Below are positions 9,658 through 18,859 of a stretch of DNA of 64,000 nucleotides, piece by piece. Below the pieces are notes generated by a model that did not search any database, was not told the origin of the DNA, and saw only the letters and a list, made by a program, of their open reading frames with translations. The position numbers and the translations under genes are program-made. How positions within the stretch are numbered: position 1 is the first letter of the stretch; each line of letters opens with the position of its first letter. This stretch comes from Thiothrix nivea DSM 5205 (GTDB lineage: Bacteria; Pseudomonadota; Gammaproteobacteria; Thiotrichales; Thiotrichaceae): the NCBI RefSeq assembly GCF_000260135.1, contig NZ_JH651384.1:3518693-3582692 (forward strand), written 5' to 3'.

Positions 9658-11361
9658 ATGAGTTATCAGGTACTTGCACGAAAATGGCGGCCACAGGACT
9701 TCCAGCAGATGGTTGGTCAGGCGCATGTGTTGCGTGCCCTGATGAATGCGCTGGAAGGTGACGAAGGCCATCAGCGCCTGCATCATGCCTACCTGTTCAC
9801 CGGTACTCGTGGGGTGGGTAAAACCACGCTGGCGCGGATTTTCGCCAAATGTCTCAATTGTGAAACCGGGGTGACCGCCAAGCCCTGCGGGGAATGCCGC
9901 AGTTGCAAGGAAATCGCCGAAGGCCGTCACGTTGACCTGATCGAAGTCGACGCTGCTTCCCGTACCAAGGTTGAGGATACCCGTGATCTGCTGGATAACG
10001 TCCAGTACGCGCCGACCCGTGGCCGTTTCAAGATTTACCTGATTGACGAAGTGCACATGCTCTCCGGCCACAGTTTCAACGCGCTGTTGAAAACGCTGGA
10101 AGAGCCGCCACCACACGTCAAGTTCCTGTTTGCCACCACTGACCCGCAAAAACTGCCTGTCACCATTTTGTCGCGTTGCCTGCAATTCAACCTCAAACGG
10201 ATGCCGGTTGACATGATCAGTGGGCACTTGGCCAATGTGCTGGAACAGGAAAACATTCCCTTCAGCGACAGTGCCCTGCGCCTGCTGGCGCGGGCGGCGG
10301 ATGGCAGTATGCGCGACGCCCTCAGCCTCACTGACCAGGCAATCGTTGCCGGTGGTGGGGCAGTCAGCGAAGATGATGTGCAAGACATGCTCGGCTTGTT
10401 GCCGCACGAGCACCTGGTTAGCCTGCTGCAATCCGTGGCTGATGATGACGGTAAGCGGATGCTGGAAACCGTCACACAGATGGCGCAACTGACCACCGAT
10501 TTCACCATGGCGGCAGACAGCCTGATTGCTCTGCTGCACAGCGTGGCAGTCCAGCAGGTTGTGGCGGGCGAAGAAGTGGATGCCGATGTAGCGGCGCTGG
10601 CGAAACTGCTTTCCCCGGCGGATGTACAGCTTTACTACCAGATGGCACTGCATGGGCGACGTGATTTGCCGCTGGCCCCTAACCCGCGTAGCGGCTTTGA
10701 AATGATGCTGTTGCGAATGCTGGCTTTCCGGATAGATGATGGCAAGGCGGCGCAAGCTTCTTCCAACTCGGCACAGGTCGAGAAAAAAAAAATTCTGATT
10801 GAAACATCTGCTTCAGAACAAGAAACTCCACCTAAAAAAGAAACCCCTCCTAACCTCCCCTTATCAGGAGAGGAACCGGGCGGCACTTCGCCTCTTGCCC
10901 CCTCCCCTGATAAGGTGAGGGTTGGGGAGGGGTTTCTTTCAGAAGGTAGAGGGGGGATTTCCCCCTCTACCAACGACTGGCACAACATCCTCCCCCAGCT
11001 AAACCTTTCAGGCATGGCGCTACCACTTGCGCAACACTGCCTGCTCGAAAGCATCGGGGAAGGGCAGATTACCCTGCTGCTGGATGAAAGCGGTTCCTCC
11101 CTGCAAAGCCCCCGTGCCGAAACCCAGCTGGCAGACGCGCTGGCCAAGCATTACGGGCGTGAACTGAAACTGTCATTCAAAGCCACTGCGTTGAAGGAGG
11201 AAACCCCGGAAAAACGCAGTATCCGCGAAGCTGCCGAAAAACAGGCCGCCGCAGAAGTGGCAATCAGAAACGATCCTTTCGTGCAACAACTACAGGAAGC
11301 CTTCGGTGCAACCATAGTGCCCGGCAGCATTCGCCCACGCACAGAAAACGACAAACTGTAG
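9658..11361 (+). CDS. dnaX: DNA polymerase III tau subunit (and probable gamma by slippage)
   Basis: A 567-residue clamp-loader AAA+ ATPase. The start MSYQVLARKWRPQDF is the standard DnaX N-terminus; an in-frame ATG 48 bases upstream would lie in the 4.5S RNA and is rejected. Visible are the Walker A GTRGVGKTT, a four-Cys zinc module (CLNC...CGECRSC), Walker B LIDEVHML, and the SRC sensor in ILSRCLQFNLKR. After domain III (about residue 370) come a run of ten A, a low-complexity linker encoded by a palindromic repeat, and a shortened C-terminal domain. The whole is shorter than E. coli tau (643 residues). It is followed by ybaB and recR in the classical order. Confidence 0.97.
   Translation: MSYQVLARKWRPQDFQQMVGQAHVLRALMNALEGDEGHQRLHHAYLFTGTRGVGKTTLARIFAKCLNCETGVTAKPCGECRSCKEIAEGRHVDLIEVDAASRTKVEDTRDLLDNVQYAPTRGRFKIYLIDEVHMLSGHSFNALLKTLEEPPPHVKFLFATTDPQKLPVTILSRCLQFNLKRMPVDMISGHLANVLEQENIPFSDSALRLLARAADGSMRDALSLTDQAIVAGGGAVSEDDVQDMLGLLPHEHLVSLLQSVADDDGKRMLETVTQMAQLTTDFTMAADSLIALLHSVAVQQVVAGEEVDADVAALAKLLSPADVQLYYQMALHGRRDLPLAPNPRSGFEMMLLRMLAFRIDDGKAAQASSNSAQVEKKKILIETSASEQETPPKKETPPNLPLSGEEPGGTSPLAPSPDKVRVGEGFLSEGRGGISPSTNDWHNILPQLNLSGMALPLAQHCLLESIGEGQITLLLDESGSSLQSPRAETQLADALAKHYGRELKLSFKATALKEETPEKRSIREAAEKQAAAEVAIRNDPFVQQLQEAFGATIVPGSIRPRTENDKL
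10783..10792 (+). promoter_or_regulatory. A10 slippery run in dnaX, candidate tau/gamma frameshift site
   Basis: In frame the run reads GAG AAA AAA AAA ATT. A shift to -1 gives AAT TCT GAT TGA, with the stop at 10800-10802. A shift to +1 gives TTC TGA, with the stop at 10796-10798. Either direction therefore yields a product of about 380 residues ending after domain III, equivalent to gamma. The use of slippage here is inference. Confidence 0.6.
10840..10971 (+). repeat. Palindromic repeat element inserted in the dnaX linker
   Basis: Two nested inverted repeats lie inside the reading frame. A large one has arms gaaacccctcctaacctcc...cttatcagg and the complement ending ggggaggggtttc (10840-10935). 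A small perfect one, ggtagaggggg/ccccctctacc, follows (10945-10971). The composition resembles the intergenic palindromes at 38012-38115 and 58579-58610. It encodes a Pro/Gly/Ser-rich linker without disrupting the frame. Confidence 0.7.
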
Positions 11362-11406
11362 TACACTGCACAAAATCGAAAACACAATATTGAGGTAATA
11401 CACATC

Positions 11407-11736
11407 ATGATGGGTAAAGGCGGAATCGGCAACCTGATGAAGCAGGCGCAAAAGATGCAGGAAAACATGCAGAAAGCGCAGGCAGAGATTGCCGCCATGG
11501 AAATTACCGGCCAGTCCGGCGGCGGGCTGGTGTCAGTCATTATCAACGGCAAGCACGAGTGCAAGCGCGTCAGCATCGATCCCAGCCTGTTTGAAGACGA
11601 CAAGGATATGATCGAAGATTTGGTAACAGCCGCTTTCAACGATGCTGTACACAAAGTGGAAGAAGCCTCCCGCGAACGCATGGCCGACGTGACTGCCGGA
11701 ATGCCGATGCCGCCTGGCTTCAAGATGCCATTCTGA
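11407..11736 (+). CDS. ybaB: YbaB/EbfC family nucleoid-associated protein
   Basis: A 109-residue DNA-binding protein of the YbaB/EbfC family, which forms dimers that bind DNA and contribute to nucleoid organisation. The N-terminal helix [20 protein letters not shown] and the segment [21 protein letters not shown] are characteristic, as is the Gly/Met/Pro C-terminus [11 protein letters not shown]. It starts 45 bases after dnaX and ends three bases before recR, giving the usual dnaX-ybaB-recR operon. Two adjacent ATG codons are possible starts. Confidence 0.95.
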   Translation: MMGKGGIGNLMKQAQKMQENMQKAQAEIAAMEITGQSGGGLVSVIINGKHECKRVSIDPSLFEDDKDMIEDLVTAAFNDAVHKVEEASRERMADVTAGMPMPPGFKMPF

Positions 11737-11739
11737 TTT

Positions 11740-12336
11740 ATGTCCGAGTCTTCGCTGCTCAGGGAACTGGTCGAAGCCTTGCGCTGCCTGCCAGGGGTAG
11801 GTGCACGCACTGCCCAGCGGATGGCCTTCCACCTGCTGGAACATGACCGGCGCAGCGGCGAACGGCTGGCGGAGGTGATGGGGCGGGCGATGCGCGACAT
11901 CCGCCATTGCTCCCGCTGCCGTACCCTGACCGAAAATGAAACCTGCCGCATCTGTTCCAACCCGGGCAGGCAACGGGAACTGCTGTGCGTGGTGGAACAC
12001 CCCTCCGACGTAGTGGCGGTGGAACAAGCCACCGGCTATCGCGGTTACTACTTCGTATTGGGCGGGCGTTTGTCGCCACTGGATGGCATCGGCCCCGAAG
12101 ACATCGGCCTCGACTTGCTGGAAGCGCGGCTGGATGAAGATGAGGTGCAAGAGGTCATCCTCGCCACCAACCCAACTGTGGAAGGCGAAGTCACAGCCCA
12201 TTACATCAGCGAACTGGCGGCTAGGCGTAATATTCCGGCATCACGTATCGCGCATGGCGTACCGGTCGGCAGCGAACTCGAATATGTCGATAGCGGAACC
12301 CTTTCCCACGCATTTGAAGGACGGAGAAAATACTGA
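11740..12336 (+). CDS. recR: Recombination mediator protein RecR
   Basis: A 198-residue RecR, the DNA-binding partner of RecO/RecF that loads RecA at gaps. Visible are the N-terminal helix-hairpin-helix [20 protein letters not shown], a C4 zinc finger (CSRC at about residue 57, CRIC at about 69), and a Toprim domain opening [17 protein letters not shown]-terminal Walker-B-like/hook segment follows ([16 protein letters not shown]). Length matches the family. Its TGA overlaps the next ATG by one base. Confidence 0.97.
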   Translation: MSESSLLRELVEALRCLPGVGARTAQRMAFHLLEHDRRSGERLAEVMGRAMRDIRHCSRCRTLTENETCRICSNPGRQRELLCVVEHPSDVVAVEQATGYRGYYFVLGGRLSPLDGIGPEDIGLDLLEARLDEDEVQEVILATNPTVEGEVTAHYISELAARRNIPASRIAHGVPVGSELEYVDSGTLSHAFEGRRKY

Positions 12337-12680
12337 TGAGCAACTGCTTGTTCTGCCGTATCGTGGCAGGTGAAATTCCGGCGAAGATTGCCTATGAAGA
12401 CGACGATGTGTTGGCTTTCCATGACATCAACCCGCAAGCGCCGCTGCACGTACTGATTATTCCCCGCAAGCATATTGCCACCATCAACGACCTGGCAACA
12501 GATGATGCGGAACTGGTGGGCAGGCTGTATCTGGCGGCAAAAAAGATTGCGGCGGAAGCCGGGTATGCGGAAGAGGGCTATCGTGTGGTGATGAATTGTG
12601 GGGCGGATGCAGGGCAGACGGTTTTCCACATTCACCTGCATTTGCTGGCGGGGCGGCATCTGACCTGGCCACCGGGTTAG
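12336..12680 (+). CDS. hinT: HIT family purine nucleoside phosphoramidase (HinT-like)
   Basis: A 114-residue histidine-triad protein. The HIT motif HIHLHLLAGRHL lies at about residues 97-108, and the N-terminal CLFCRIVAGEIPAKIAYEDD is typical of the HinT branch. These cytosolic hydrolases cleave adenosine phosphoramidates and aminoacyl adenylates. It overlaps recR by one base (tgATG), so it is probably cotranscribed and translationally coupled with it. Confidence 0.93.
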   Translation: MSNCLFCRIVAGEIPAKIAYEDDDVLAFHDINPQAPLHVLIIPRKHIATINDLATDDAELVGRLYLAAKKIAAEAGYAEEGYRVVMNCGADAGQTVFHIHLHLLAGRHLTWPPG

Positions 12681-12729
12681 GAAAGTTTGCTTCCAGACCA
12701 GGCAAGTTAAGTATCTCAAGGGCTAAGTA

Positions 12730-14508
12730 ATGAAAATCCGATCAGGCATAGGGCTATGCCTCATTTCTTTGTGGCTGATAGGCTGCGGTGATGATAAGTC
12801 TGCATCAGTGACTCTTCCTGTGACCGACAAATACGCTGATACCAGTGCGCTGGCAAAGCCGGTAGCGGCTGAGGATTTGCGCAACAAGGTTCCAGAACTG
12901 GCGGCCTATTGGCAAAAGGTGCAACAGGCGTTGCAGGCCGACCCACCGGTATTGTTGCTGGATGACAAGGAGCTGACCAACCTACAAGCGCAACAGGCGC
13001 AAAAGCTGGCAGTGGCCAATCCCCAATTCCTGCAATTCACCCGCGATGAGCAGACCGGCGAAGCCCTGCGCAACGAAATTATGGCGGTGCGCAAGGCGCT
13101 GCCTGCCGATTTCAACGGCAATGCCGGGGCGTGCGCGCAGCTGGAATGCTGGCGGGTGGAGATGTACAGCCACTTCCATAATGCTTCCACCATTGCGTTT
13201 GTGGATGTGGCAGGGCAACGGGTGTTGGGCGTTAGCCGCCAGAATTTCGCCCAGCCGGATTTACCCGGGCATCTGGTGGAACTGGCGGCGAAAATCGCCA
13301 GCGCTTCACCGGAAATCCAAGCCATTTTGCAAGACCGTGACCGCCAGCCGGATAAGAAAGAATTCAAGACCGCCTTGCAGGACTCGATGTGCGAACGCTC
13401 CCACCACCTGTGCGTTGCTCCGACCTATGTGTTTGAAAACGATGCGTTGTGGGCAATTGTGGATCTGACCGAGGGCAAGCTGGTCGGTTCGCGCTGGACA
13501 GACCTCGGCACCAGTGGCCCGCGCACGGTAGTGACAGAGCGCAGTCTGGAAAACGAAACCACTTTCCGCAACTTCTGCGAAAAGGTCAATTCACTCGCAC
13601 AGGATGGTTGGTCGATGGATTACGTCATCACCGGTTCGGATGGTTTGCAACTGACCAACGTCAAATTCAACGCCAAACCGGTGCTGAAGAATGCCAAGCT
13701 GCTGGACTGGCATGTCAGTTATTCCACGCGCGAAGGGTTTGGTTACAGCGACGCGATTGGTTGCCCGCTGTTCAGTGCGGCGGTGGTGATTGCCTATGAT
13801 GGGCCAAAAACTGAGCCAATAGTGACGGACGGGCAGGAAGTGGGCTTTTCGGTGACGCAGGATTTCCGTCAGCCGCCTTGGCCGACGCCGTGTAATTACC
13901 GCTATGTGCAACGGTTTGAATTCTACAAGGATGGCCGTTTCCGCGTGGCGCAGGCCGATTTCGGGCGTGGCTGCGGCACCGATGGCACGTACCGTCCGGT
14001 GGTGAGGATTGATCTGGAAACTGGCACGGGGCAAACCGTGGCGGAGTGGGATGGTAGCCAGTGGCAAACCTGGGACAAGGAACAATGGCGTTTGCAGGAT
14101 GATGCCAAGCTGACGTCAGATGGCTACCAGTACAAGGTTGTGGGCAAGGATGGTGCAGGCTACTACATCGAGCCGGGTAATGCGCAGTTTAGTGATGGTG
14201 GGCGTGGTGACCATGCTTTTACCTATTTCAGCGCCTACAAACCGGAAGAAGGCGAGCAGGATACGGTGACGCTGGGTTCCTGCTGCAACAAAGATTATAA
14301 GCAGGGGCCGGAGCAATTCATCGAGCCTGCCGAGCCGTTACAGGGCAAGGATGTGGTGTTGTGGTACGTGCCGCAGATGAAGAACGATGGCAACCCCGGC
14401 AGCGAATATTGCTGGGCGGATACGCGCGTCAAGGATGGCGTGCAGCATATCGAGGTATGGCCATGCTGGTCGGGGCCGATGTTCGTACCGGTAAAGGAGG
14501 GCGGGTAA
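12730..14508 (+). CDS. Lipoprotein of unknown function, possible copper-amine-oxidase-like fold
   Basis: A 592-residue lipoprotein. The signal MKIRSGIGLCLISLWLIGC ends in a lipobox with the acylated Cys at residue 19. The body has no motif I can assign firmly. Two stretches read like a divergent copper amine oxidase: SDGLQLTNVKFNAKPVL, and later NYRYVQRFEFYKDGRF followed by GCGTDGTYRPVVRID, where true oxidases have the cofactor Tyr in an NY[D/E] context. Here the residue after NY is Arg, so catalysis is doubtful. Several Cys residues in the C-terminal half suggest disulfides and a periplasmic location. It overlaps the next lipoprotein gene by one base. The fold assignment is a guess. Confidence 0.75.
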   Translation: MKIRSGIGLCLISLWLIGCGDDKSASVTLPVTDKYADTSALAKPVAAEDLRNKVPELAAYWQKVQQALQADPPVLLLDDKELTNLQAQQAQKLAVANPQFLQFTRDEQTGEALRNEIMAVRKALPADFNGNAGACAQLECWRVEMYSHFHNASTIAFVDVAGQRVLGVSRQNFAQPDLPGHLVELAAKIASASPEIQAILQDRDRQPDKKEFKTALQDSMCERSHHLCVAPTYVFENDALWAIVDLTEGKLVGSRWTDLGTSGPRTVVTERSLENETTFRNFCEKVNSLAQDGWSMDYVITGSDGLQLTNVKFNAKPVLKNAKLLDWHVSYSTREGFGYSDAIGCPLFSAAVVIAYDGPKTEPIVTDGQEVGFSVTQDFRQPPWPTPCNYRYVQRFEFYKDGRFRVAQADFGRGCGTDGTYRPVVRIDLETGTGQTVAEWDGSQWQTWDKEQWRLQDDAKLTSDGYQYKVVGKDGAGYYIEPGNAQFSDGGRGDHAFTYFSAYKPEEGEQDTVTLGSCCNKDYKQGPEQFIEPAEPLQGKDVVLWYVPQMKNDGNPGSEYCWADTRVKDGVQHIEVWPCWSGPMFVPVKEGG

Positions 14509-15422
14509 TGCGCAAGTTAACCGTCATGCTCACAGCAGCGGCATGGCTGACTGCCTGCGGTGGGCCTGATATGGGTAATTTCCAGCCGGGGATCGCCAAC
14601 GCCTGTCAGGCCATGCCGCCGTTCATTGCCAAAACCGGCATCGGTGCACCGGTGGCGATTGATACCCTGCAACGTGGTTACACCGGTTTGCGTTTGCTGA
14701 ATCCACAGGCGGGCAAAACATGGCAGCACCCTAGTTGGGACGATGCTGGGCATGTAGGTGCATTTGCGCGGGATGGCGCGGGCAATATTTACATCGCGCC
14801 CACGCCGGAAGTGAGTCTTGCGGAAAACCCGCCAGCATTGCAAAACCGTATTTACCGGGTGGATGCCCAGACAGGGGAAATGGCCTTGTGGCTGGAATTA
14901 CCCGCAGTGGCTCCGCCGTCGCCTGCCAACCCGTTTGGTACGATGGGGCTGTTTTACGACTGTGATACCGACAGTTTGTACGCCAGTTCGCTGGCAGGCT
15001 CGACCCCACGGCAGGCAAACGGGCGTATTTACCGCATCCGGGTGGCGGATAAAACCGTAGCTGACCAGATGGACAATACCGATGCCATCGGGGTTGGGGT
15101 TTTCAACGGGGTAAAGCATAAGCGGCTTTATTTCGGCGCGGCGCGTTCCTCGGATGTCTATTCGGTGGCGCTGGATGCTAACGGGGACTTTACGGATGAC
15201 ATGCGTCATGAGTTCGCACTGGCAACCTTACCTGATGGCAATACCACCAGCGTGCGCCGTTTCGAGTTCGCCAACCGGCAGGGGCAGTATGTGATGCAGG
15301 CTAAGGAACTGGAATTCGGTTTCCGTCTGCCTGCTGAGAACAACCCGCACAAGCGGGTTTACCTGTTCACCTATCAGGCGGGGCAGGATAGCTGGCAGTT
15401 TGCTGCTATAGCGCCGGAGTGA
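14508..15422 (+). CDS. Lipoprotein of unknown function
   Basis: A 304-residue lipoprotein whose start ATG overlaps the previous stop (taATG) and is preceded by the strong Shine-Dalgarno aaaggagg at 14492-14499. A longer in-frame reading starting inside the previous gene is therefore rejected. The signal MRKLTVMLTAAAWLTAC gives the lipobox Cys at residue 17. The rest has repeated beta-strand-like segments (GNIYIAPTPE, RIYRVDAQTG, RLYFGAARSSDVY) suggesting a beta-propeller. No enzymatic motif is visible. Coupling to the upstream lipoprotein implies a shared role, unknown. Confidence 0.8.
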   Translation: MRKLTVMLTAAAWLTACGGPDMGNFQPGIANACQAMPPFIAKTGIGAPVAIDTLQRGYTGLRLLNPQAGKTWQHPSWDDAGHVGAFARDGAGNIYIAPTPEVSLAENPPALQNRIYRVDAQTGEMALWLELPAVAPPSPANPFGTMGLFYDCDTDSLYASSLAGSTPRQANGRIYRIRVADKTVADQMDNTDAIGVGVFNGVKHKRLYFGAARSSDVYSVALDANGDFTDDMRHEFALATLPDGNTTSVRRFEFANRQGQYVMQAKELEFGFRLPAENNPHKRVYLFTYQAGQDSWQFAAIAPE

Positions 15423-15467
15423 TGATGGGCGTGATCGAAGCCTGGTAAACAGGGTAGTGGCATTGGT

Positions 15468-17495
15468 TCATTCAGGAAGGCTACCATTGATAATATAATT
15501 GGCTGCACCGTTCCCATTGTCTGGATACTGCAAAACGTTGGCACGTAACAGATTGACATCATTGTCGGGGCCGCTGTAAATATTCATGCCATCCATGTTG
15601 AGATCCCCGTCGAGGTAGCCTTTTAGCCGGAGATTGCTGTTGCCCAAAATGTTTTCAGGGTGACTTAGTATCGCCCCCAGTATGGCATTAAGGTCATTGC
15701 CTGAACCGCTGGCGATAACGCTATTGTTACTGTTCACATCACCTGCCCAGAGTAGGGCGGCATGACTTTCCAGCAGGCGGGAATGTTTGCCGCTGACAGC
15801 GGTTTCCGGCAGTGTAAAGTCAACCGTTGTAGCGGTATTTGATAGCTGTAGCGGTGTTGCCGTCATAATGCCCAGATGGTTACGGTGGCGCAGGGTAACG
15901 TAGTAACGGCCTTCCTCGACATTCGGGATATGTAATGTGGTTTCATTCGTTTGCGGCTCGGCTACGTCACCATCACGCTGTATCAGGGCTACGCTTGCTG
16001 CTACCCGGATGGCAGGGTTGGTTTGCTCTCGCAGCTCCAACAGTACCCAATCGGTCGGGGCGTCATTGTCTTCCAACGCTGCTACAGCCGGGCTCAGCAT
16101 TTCTGTGCCATTATGACCTAGCAAGGCGTAAGGTTGGGTTTGGGGGAGTAAACCCTGTTGCCGCAGTTTGTCCTGCATCAGTCCGCTTGCGTTGTCGTAG
16201 GGCCCTTGTAGTAGACCCCGTACTTTCAAGGTGACGTGTGGTGCTTCTGATGGTGTCAGGGTGACAGAGGCGGTATCGTCTTCGTTGGGGAAAGTAGCCT
16301 TGTTGAAAGGGGTGGAGTCTGGATCTTCATGGTCTGAATACAGGATTTCAGCAGAGGCTGTGTAGCTGGCCTCCTGGCCAATCTGCACGTTGAACGTAAT
16401 GGATGTACTGGCAAGCGCACCGATGGGGCCTGTACTCCAAACATGGGTGGCAGGGTTATAGCTGCCTTCCCCGTCTTGGTTCAGGATGCTAATGCCTGCT
16501 GGCCATTCCAGCAGGGTTTGTACCTGTTCGACATCCGATGTGGTTGAGGTATTGGTGAGTGTGTAGGTGATGGCTACTGTGCCATTTTTTACCGGAGCCA
16601 TGTTGCTGGCAACCGTGGTCAGTTCCAGATCCACGGGATGCGAGTCCGTGCTGTTCAGCCATTTGAAAAATGTGCCGGAGTCATAATTGCCGTCGCCACT
16701 GTCGGCAAGGGCCAGTTTGACATGATAGGTTTCTCCAGCGGTCAGCCCCGCCAACGGGGCTGTTATGGGCTTGGTGAATCCGTCCAACTGTAAATTGGCG
16801 TTGCCTGAGCCATTACCGTTATCATTGAAATAGGCACTATTGCCCAGGGTGCAGGCTGTGCCGTCTGCACGTATGCCAGCTGTGCCGTTGTTCACGTGAT
16901 TTATTGTAATGGCATCTGAAGTGCCGGGAATAAAAGCTGCATTGCGGGTGCTGAAACCGGGGCCGGATACAAAGAGGCCGAAGCCGTCATTAAACTGGCT
17001 ACACACATATTCCGGGTATTCTTCTGAACCAAACGACAAGACAAAGTTAAGCGTATCCCCGGTAGGAATCAGATCAAACTCGATAATGACCGGGTCGAAT
17101 TTTGCATAAGGGCTTATGGAGACCAGATCCTGGTCAACATAGGGAGGGTCGGGTGTGACCCCAGAATAATCGGGCACACTATTTGGCCCCAGGAGTGAAG
17201 TCAGGCTGCCGGTTGTCATGAAAATGCCATCAGGAATGCCGATTACGGGGCCTTTACCGGCGGAGTCCAGCCCTCCGTTGAAAGTGCCGTATTGGTGGCC
17301 GGTAAGGCCTTTAGTGATTTTTATATTGCTGAGCGTCAGGCCAGGGCCTTGCAGGGCTGCCTGAAGTTCTGCAAGCGTTGCTGATTTGTGTAAGGTCAGT
17401 TGGGCGTGTGCGGTGGCCGTGCAAAAAAATAAGAAAAAAATTGGTAGCCATTTTAATACTGATTTATGGGGTTGCAGTATGCCCATGTTGTTCAT
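15468..17495 (-). CDS. Exported choice-of-anchor-L protein with dockerin-like C-terminus
   Basis: A 675-residue secreted protein with signal peptide LKWLPIFFLFFCTATAHA. The first ~270 residues match the choice-of-anchor-L pattern: LSNIKITKGLTGHQYGTFNG, then FVLSFGSEEYPEYVCSQFND and the acidic FFKWLNSTDSHPVDLE boundary. A DUF11-like beta-sandwich follows (about residues 285-400). The C-terminal ~100 residues (AGDVNSNNSV, DLNAILGAIL, GDLNMDGMN, DVNLLRANVL) resemble a pair of dockerin-type calcium-binding repeats. It is divergent from the broken SdrD-B-like gene at 17778 and likely belongs to the same surface locus. Function is inferred to be adhesion or surface assembly. Confidence 0.75.
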   Translation of the reverse strand: MNNMGILQPHKSVLKWLPIFFLFFCTATAHAQLTLHKSATLAELQAALQGPGLTLSNIKITKGLTGHQYGTFNGGLDSAGKGPVIGIPDGIFMTTGSLTSLLGPNSVPDYSGVTPDPPYVDQDLVSISPYAKFDPVIIEFDLIPTGDTLNFVLSFGSEEYPEYVCSQFNDGFGLFVSGPGFSTRNAAFIPGTSDAITINHVNNGTAGIRADGTACTLGNSAYFNDNGNGSGNANLQLDGFTKPITAPLAGLTAGETYHVKLALADSGDGNYDSGTFFKWLNSTDSHPVDLELTTVASNMAPVKNGTVAITYTLTNTSTTSDVEQVQTLLEWPAGISILNQDGEGSYNPATHVWSTGPIGALASTSITFNVQIGQEASYTASAEILYSDHEDPDSTPFNKATFPNEDDTASVTLTPSEAPHVTLKVRGLLQGPYDNASGLMQDKLRQQGLLPQTQPYALLGHNGTEMLSPAVAALEDNDAPTDWVLLELREQTNPAIRVAASVALIQRDGDVAEPQTNETTLHIPNVEEGRYYVTLRHRNHLGIMTATPLQLSNTATTVDFTLPETAVSGKHSRLLESHAALLWAGDVNSNNSVIASGSGNDLNAILGAILSHPENILGNSNLRLKGYLDGDLNMDGMNIYSGPDNDVNLLRANVLQYPDNGNGAANYIINGSLPE

Positions 17496-17777
17496 TCCGG
17501 CTTGTCCCTATCGTTTTTATTATTTGAGCTTTTGTCATGTTGTATTGCTAATGATCCAATAAAATGCAGGAATCGAAAAGCTGGCCTGATAATCGGTAGG
17601 CGCAGGGTTCTGCTGCTTTACAATACAATTGATAACACCACTCTTCATTTTCTTGTTGTTTGGGTCAAGGGGGGATGGTAGGATTCGCAATCCTAACATT
17701 ATGATAAAAAATATTAATAACAAATAAATTATTATTGCCAATAATTAACAGCAATAAAACAAATCGGATCAATATAA
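17496..17777. promoter_or_regulatory. Divergent intergenic region with short hairpin
   Basis: This AT-rich stretch separates two divergent surface-protein genes and must hold both promoters. A perfect 7-base inverted repeat, taggatt/aatccta with a 3-base loop, lies at 17679-17695 and could be an operator. I cannot define -10/-35 boxes with confidence. Confidence 0.4.
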
Positions 17778-18859
17778 ATGAAAGTACAGCCAACGCAATG
17801 GAGCCATTTGGGGCTTGGTGTCCTGCTATTCGCATCACAAGTTGTCAATGCGGATATTTCTGGTAAGGTTTTCCGTGATTTCAACGTCAACGGTGTAGTG
17901 GATGCCAATGAGCCGGGTGAAGCAGATGTCGTTATCAAGGCATTTGCGCCGGACGGTACAGAAGCTGCTTCCACCAATTCAGATACGGTCGGTTCCTATG
18001 TATTGGCGCTGGCAGGCGGCACAGAGTATCGCCTTGAATTTTCCTGGAGCAATAATGCCCTTAAACCGGGTGCGGGTGGCGGTACTTCTGTACAGTTTGT
18101 GCAAGATGGCACAAGCAATGTCGACTTTGCGCTGAGCAATCCGGCGCAGACCATCGCGCCCGGTGCAGTCCCACAGATTGTAACCGCAGTACACAGTGGC
18201 AGCATTCATTTTGGTGATGAATTTGTCTTGGCCACAATCCCAGAATCAGCGGGCTCTACCAGTTCGACCAGCATGAATGCCTATATGACGCCAGCTCCGA
18301 CCGTTTCGGCGAAGGAAACGGAAATTGGTGCAATCTGGGGTGTGGCGCATGACCGTTTACATCAGCGGCTATTGGCTGGGGCATTTATCAAACGTTTTAC
18401 ACGTCTGGTAGGCAATCCGACCACCATTTACAGCGTTCCGGAAAATGGTGGCGTACCGAGTGTTTGGATCACGCTGGATAGTGCGCGGACTGACCCGCAT
18501 GGGGCAGCGCCAGACTGGAGCCGGGATTTTGATGTTATCCCAAGCGTCGGTAAAGAGGGTCTGGGCGATGTCGATATGGCTGAAGATGGTAAAACGGTTT
18601 ATACCATTGACCTGAAAACACGTGAATTGGTCAGCATTCCTGTCAATGCCGATGGGAGTGCCGGAACTCCTGAGCGTATTGCATTGCCGACAACCGTGGG
18701 GAATTGTACCGATAGCAATGATTTACGCCCTATGGGTTTGGGGGTGCGTGACGGTAAAGTTTATGTAGGGAGCGTGTGTACGGCTGAATCGACAGTCAGT
18801 GGCTTGCCGATTGACAGCACTGCGGCGCGCAAGGGTGACCCTGGGAAATTGTGGGCTTA
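17778..18859 (+). pseudogene. SdrD-B-like surface protein, 5' part, interrupted by ISAzo13-like element
   Basis: The 5' part of a gene of about 845 codons. It has a signal peptide (WSHLGLGVLLFASQVVNA), a first SdrD-B-like domain (ISGKVFRDFNVNGVVDANEPG) and the beginning of a propeller-like region (IGAIWGVAHDRLHQRLLAGA, VDMAEDGKTVYTIDLKTREL). Translation runs into the insertion sequence and stops at once. Joining the left flank GGGC-TTA to the right flank at 20179 restores an uninterrupted reading ...KLWAYVQVWDG..., which shows a clean insertion. It is a close paralogue of the gene at 21882. Confidence 0.85.

Noticed and set aside
9562-10755. Open frame of 397 codons on the minus strand
   Set aside because: It is antisense to dnaX and the 4.5S RNA, and its translation has no recognisable domain.
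14361-14507. N-terminal extension of the second lipoprotein
   Set aside because: The strong aaaggagg and lipoprotein signal place the start at 14508; the extension overlaps the previous gene in another frame.
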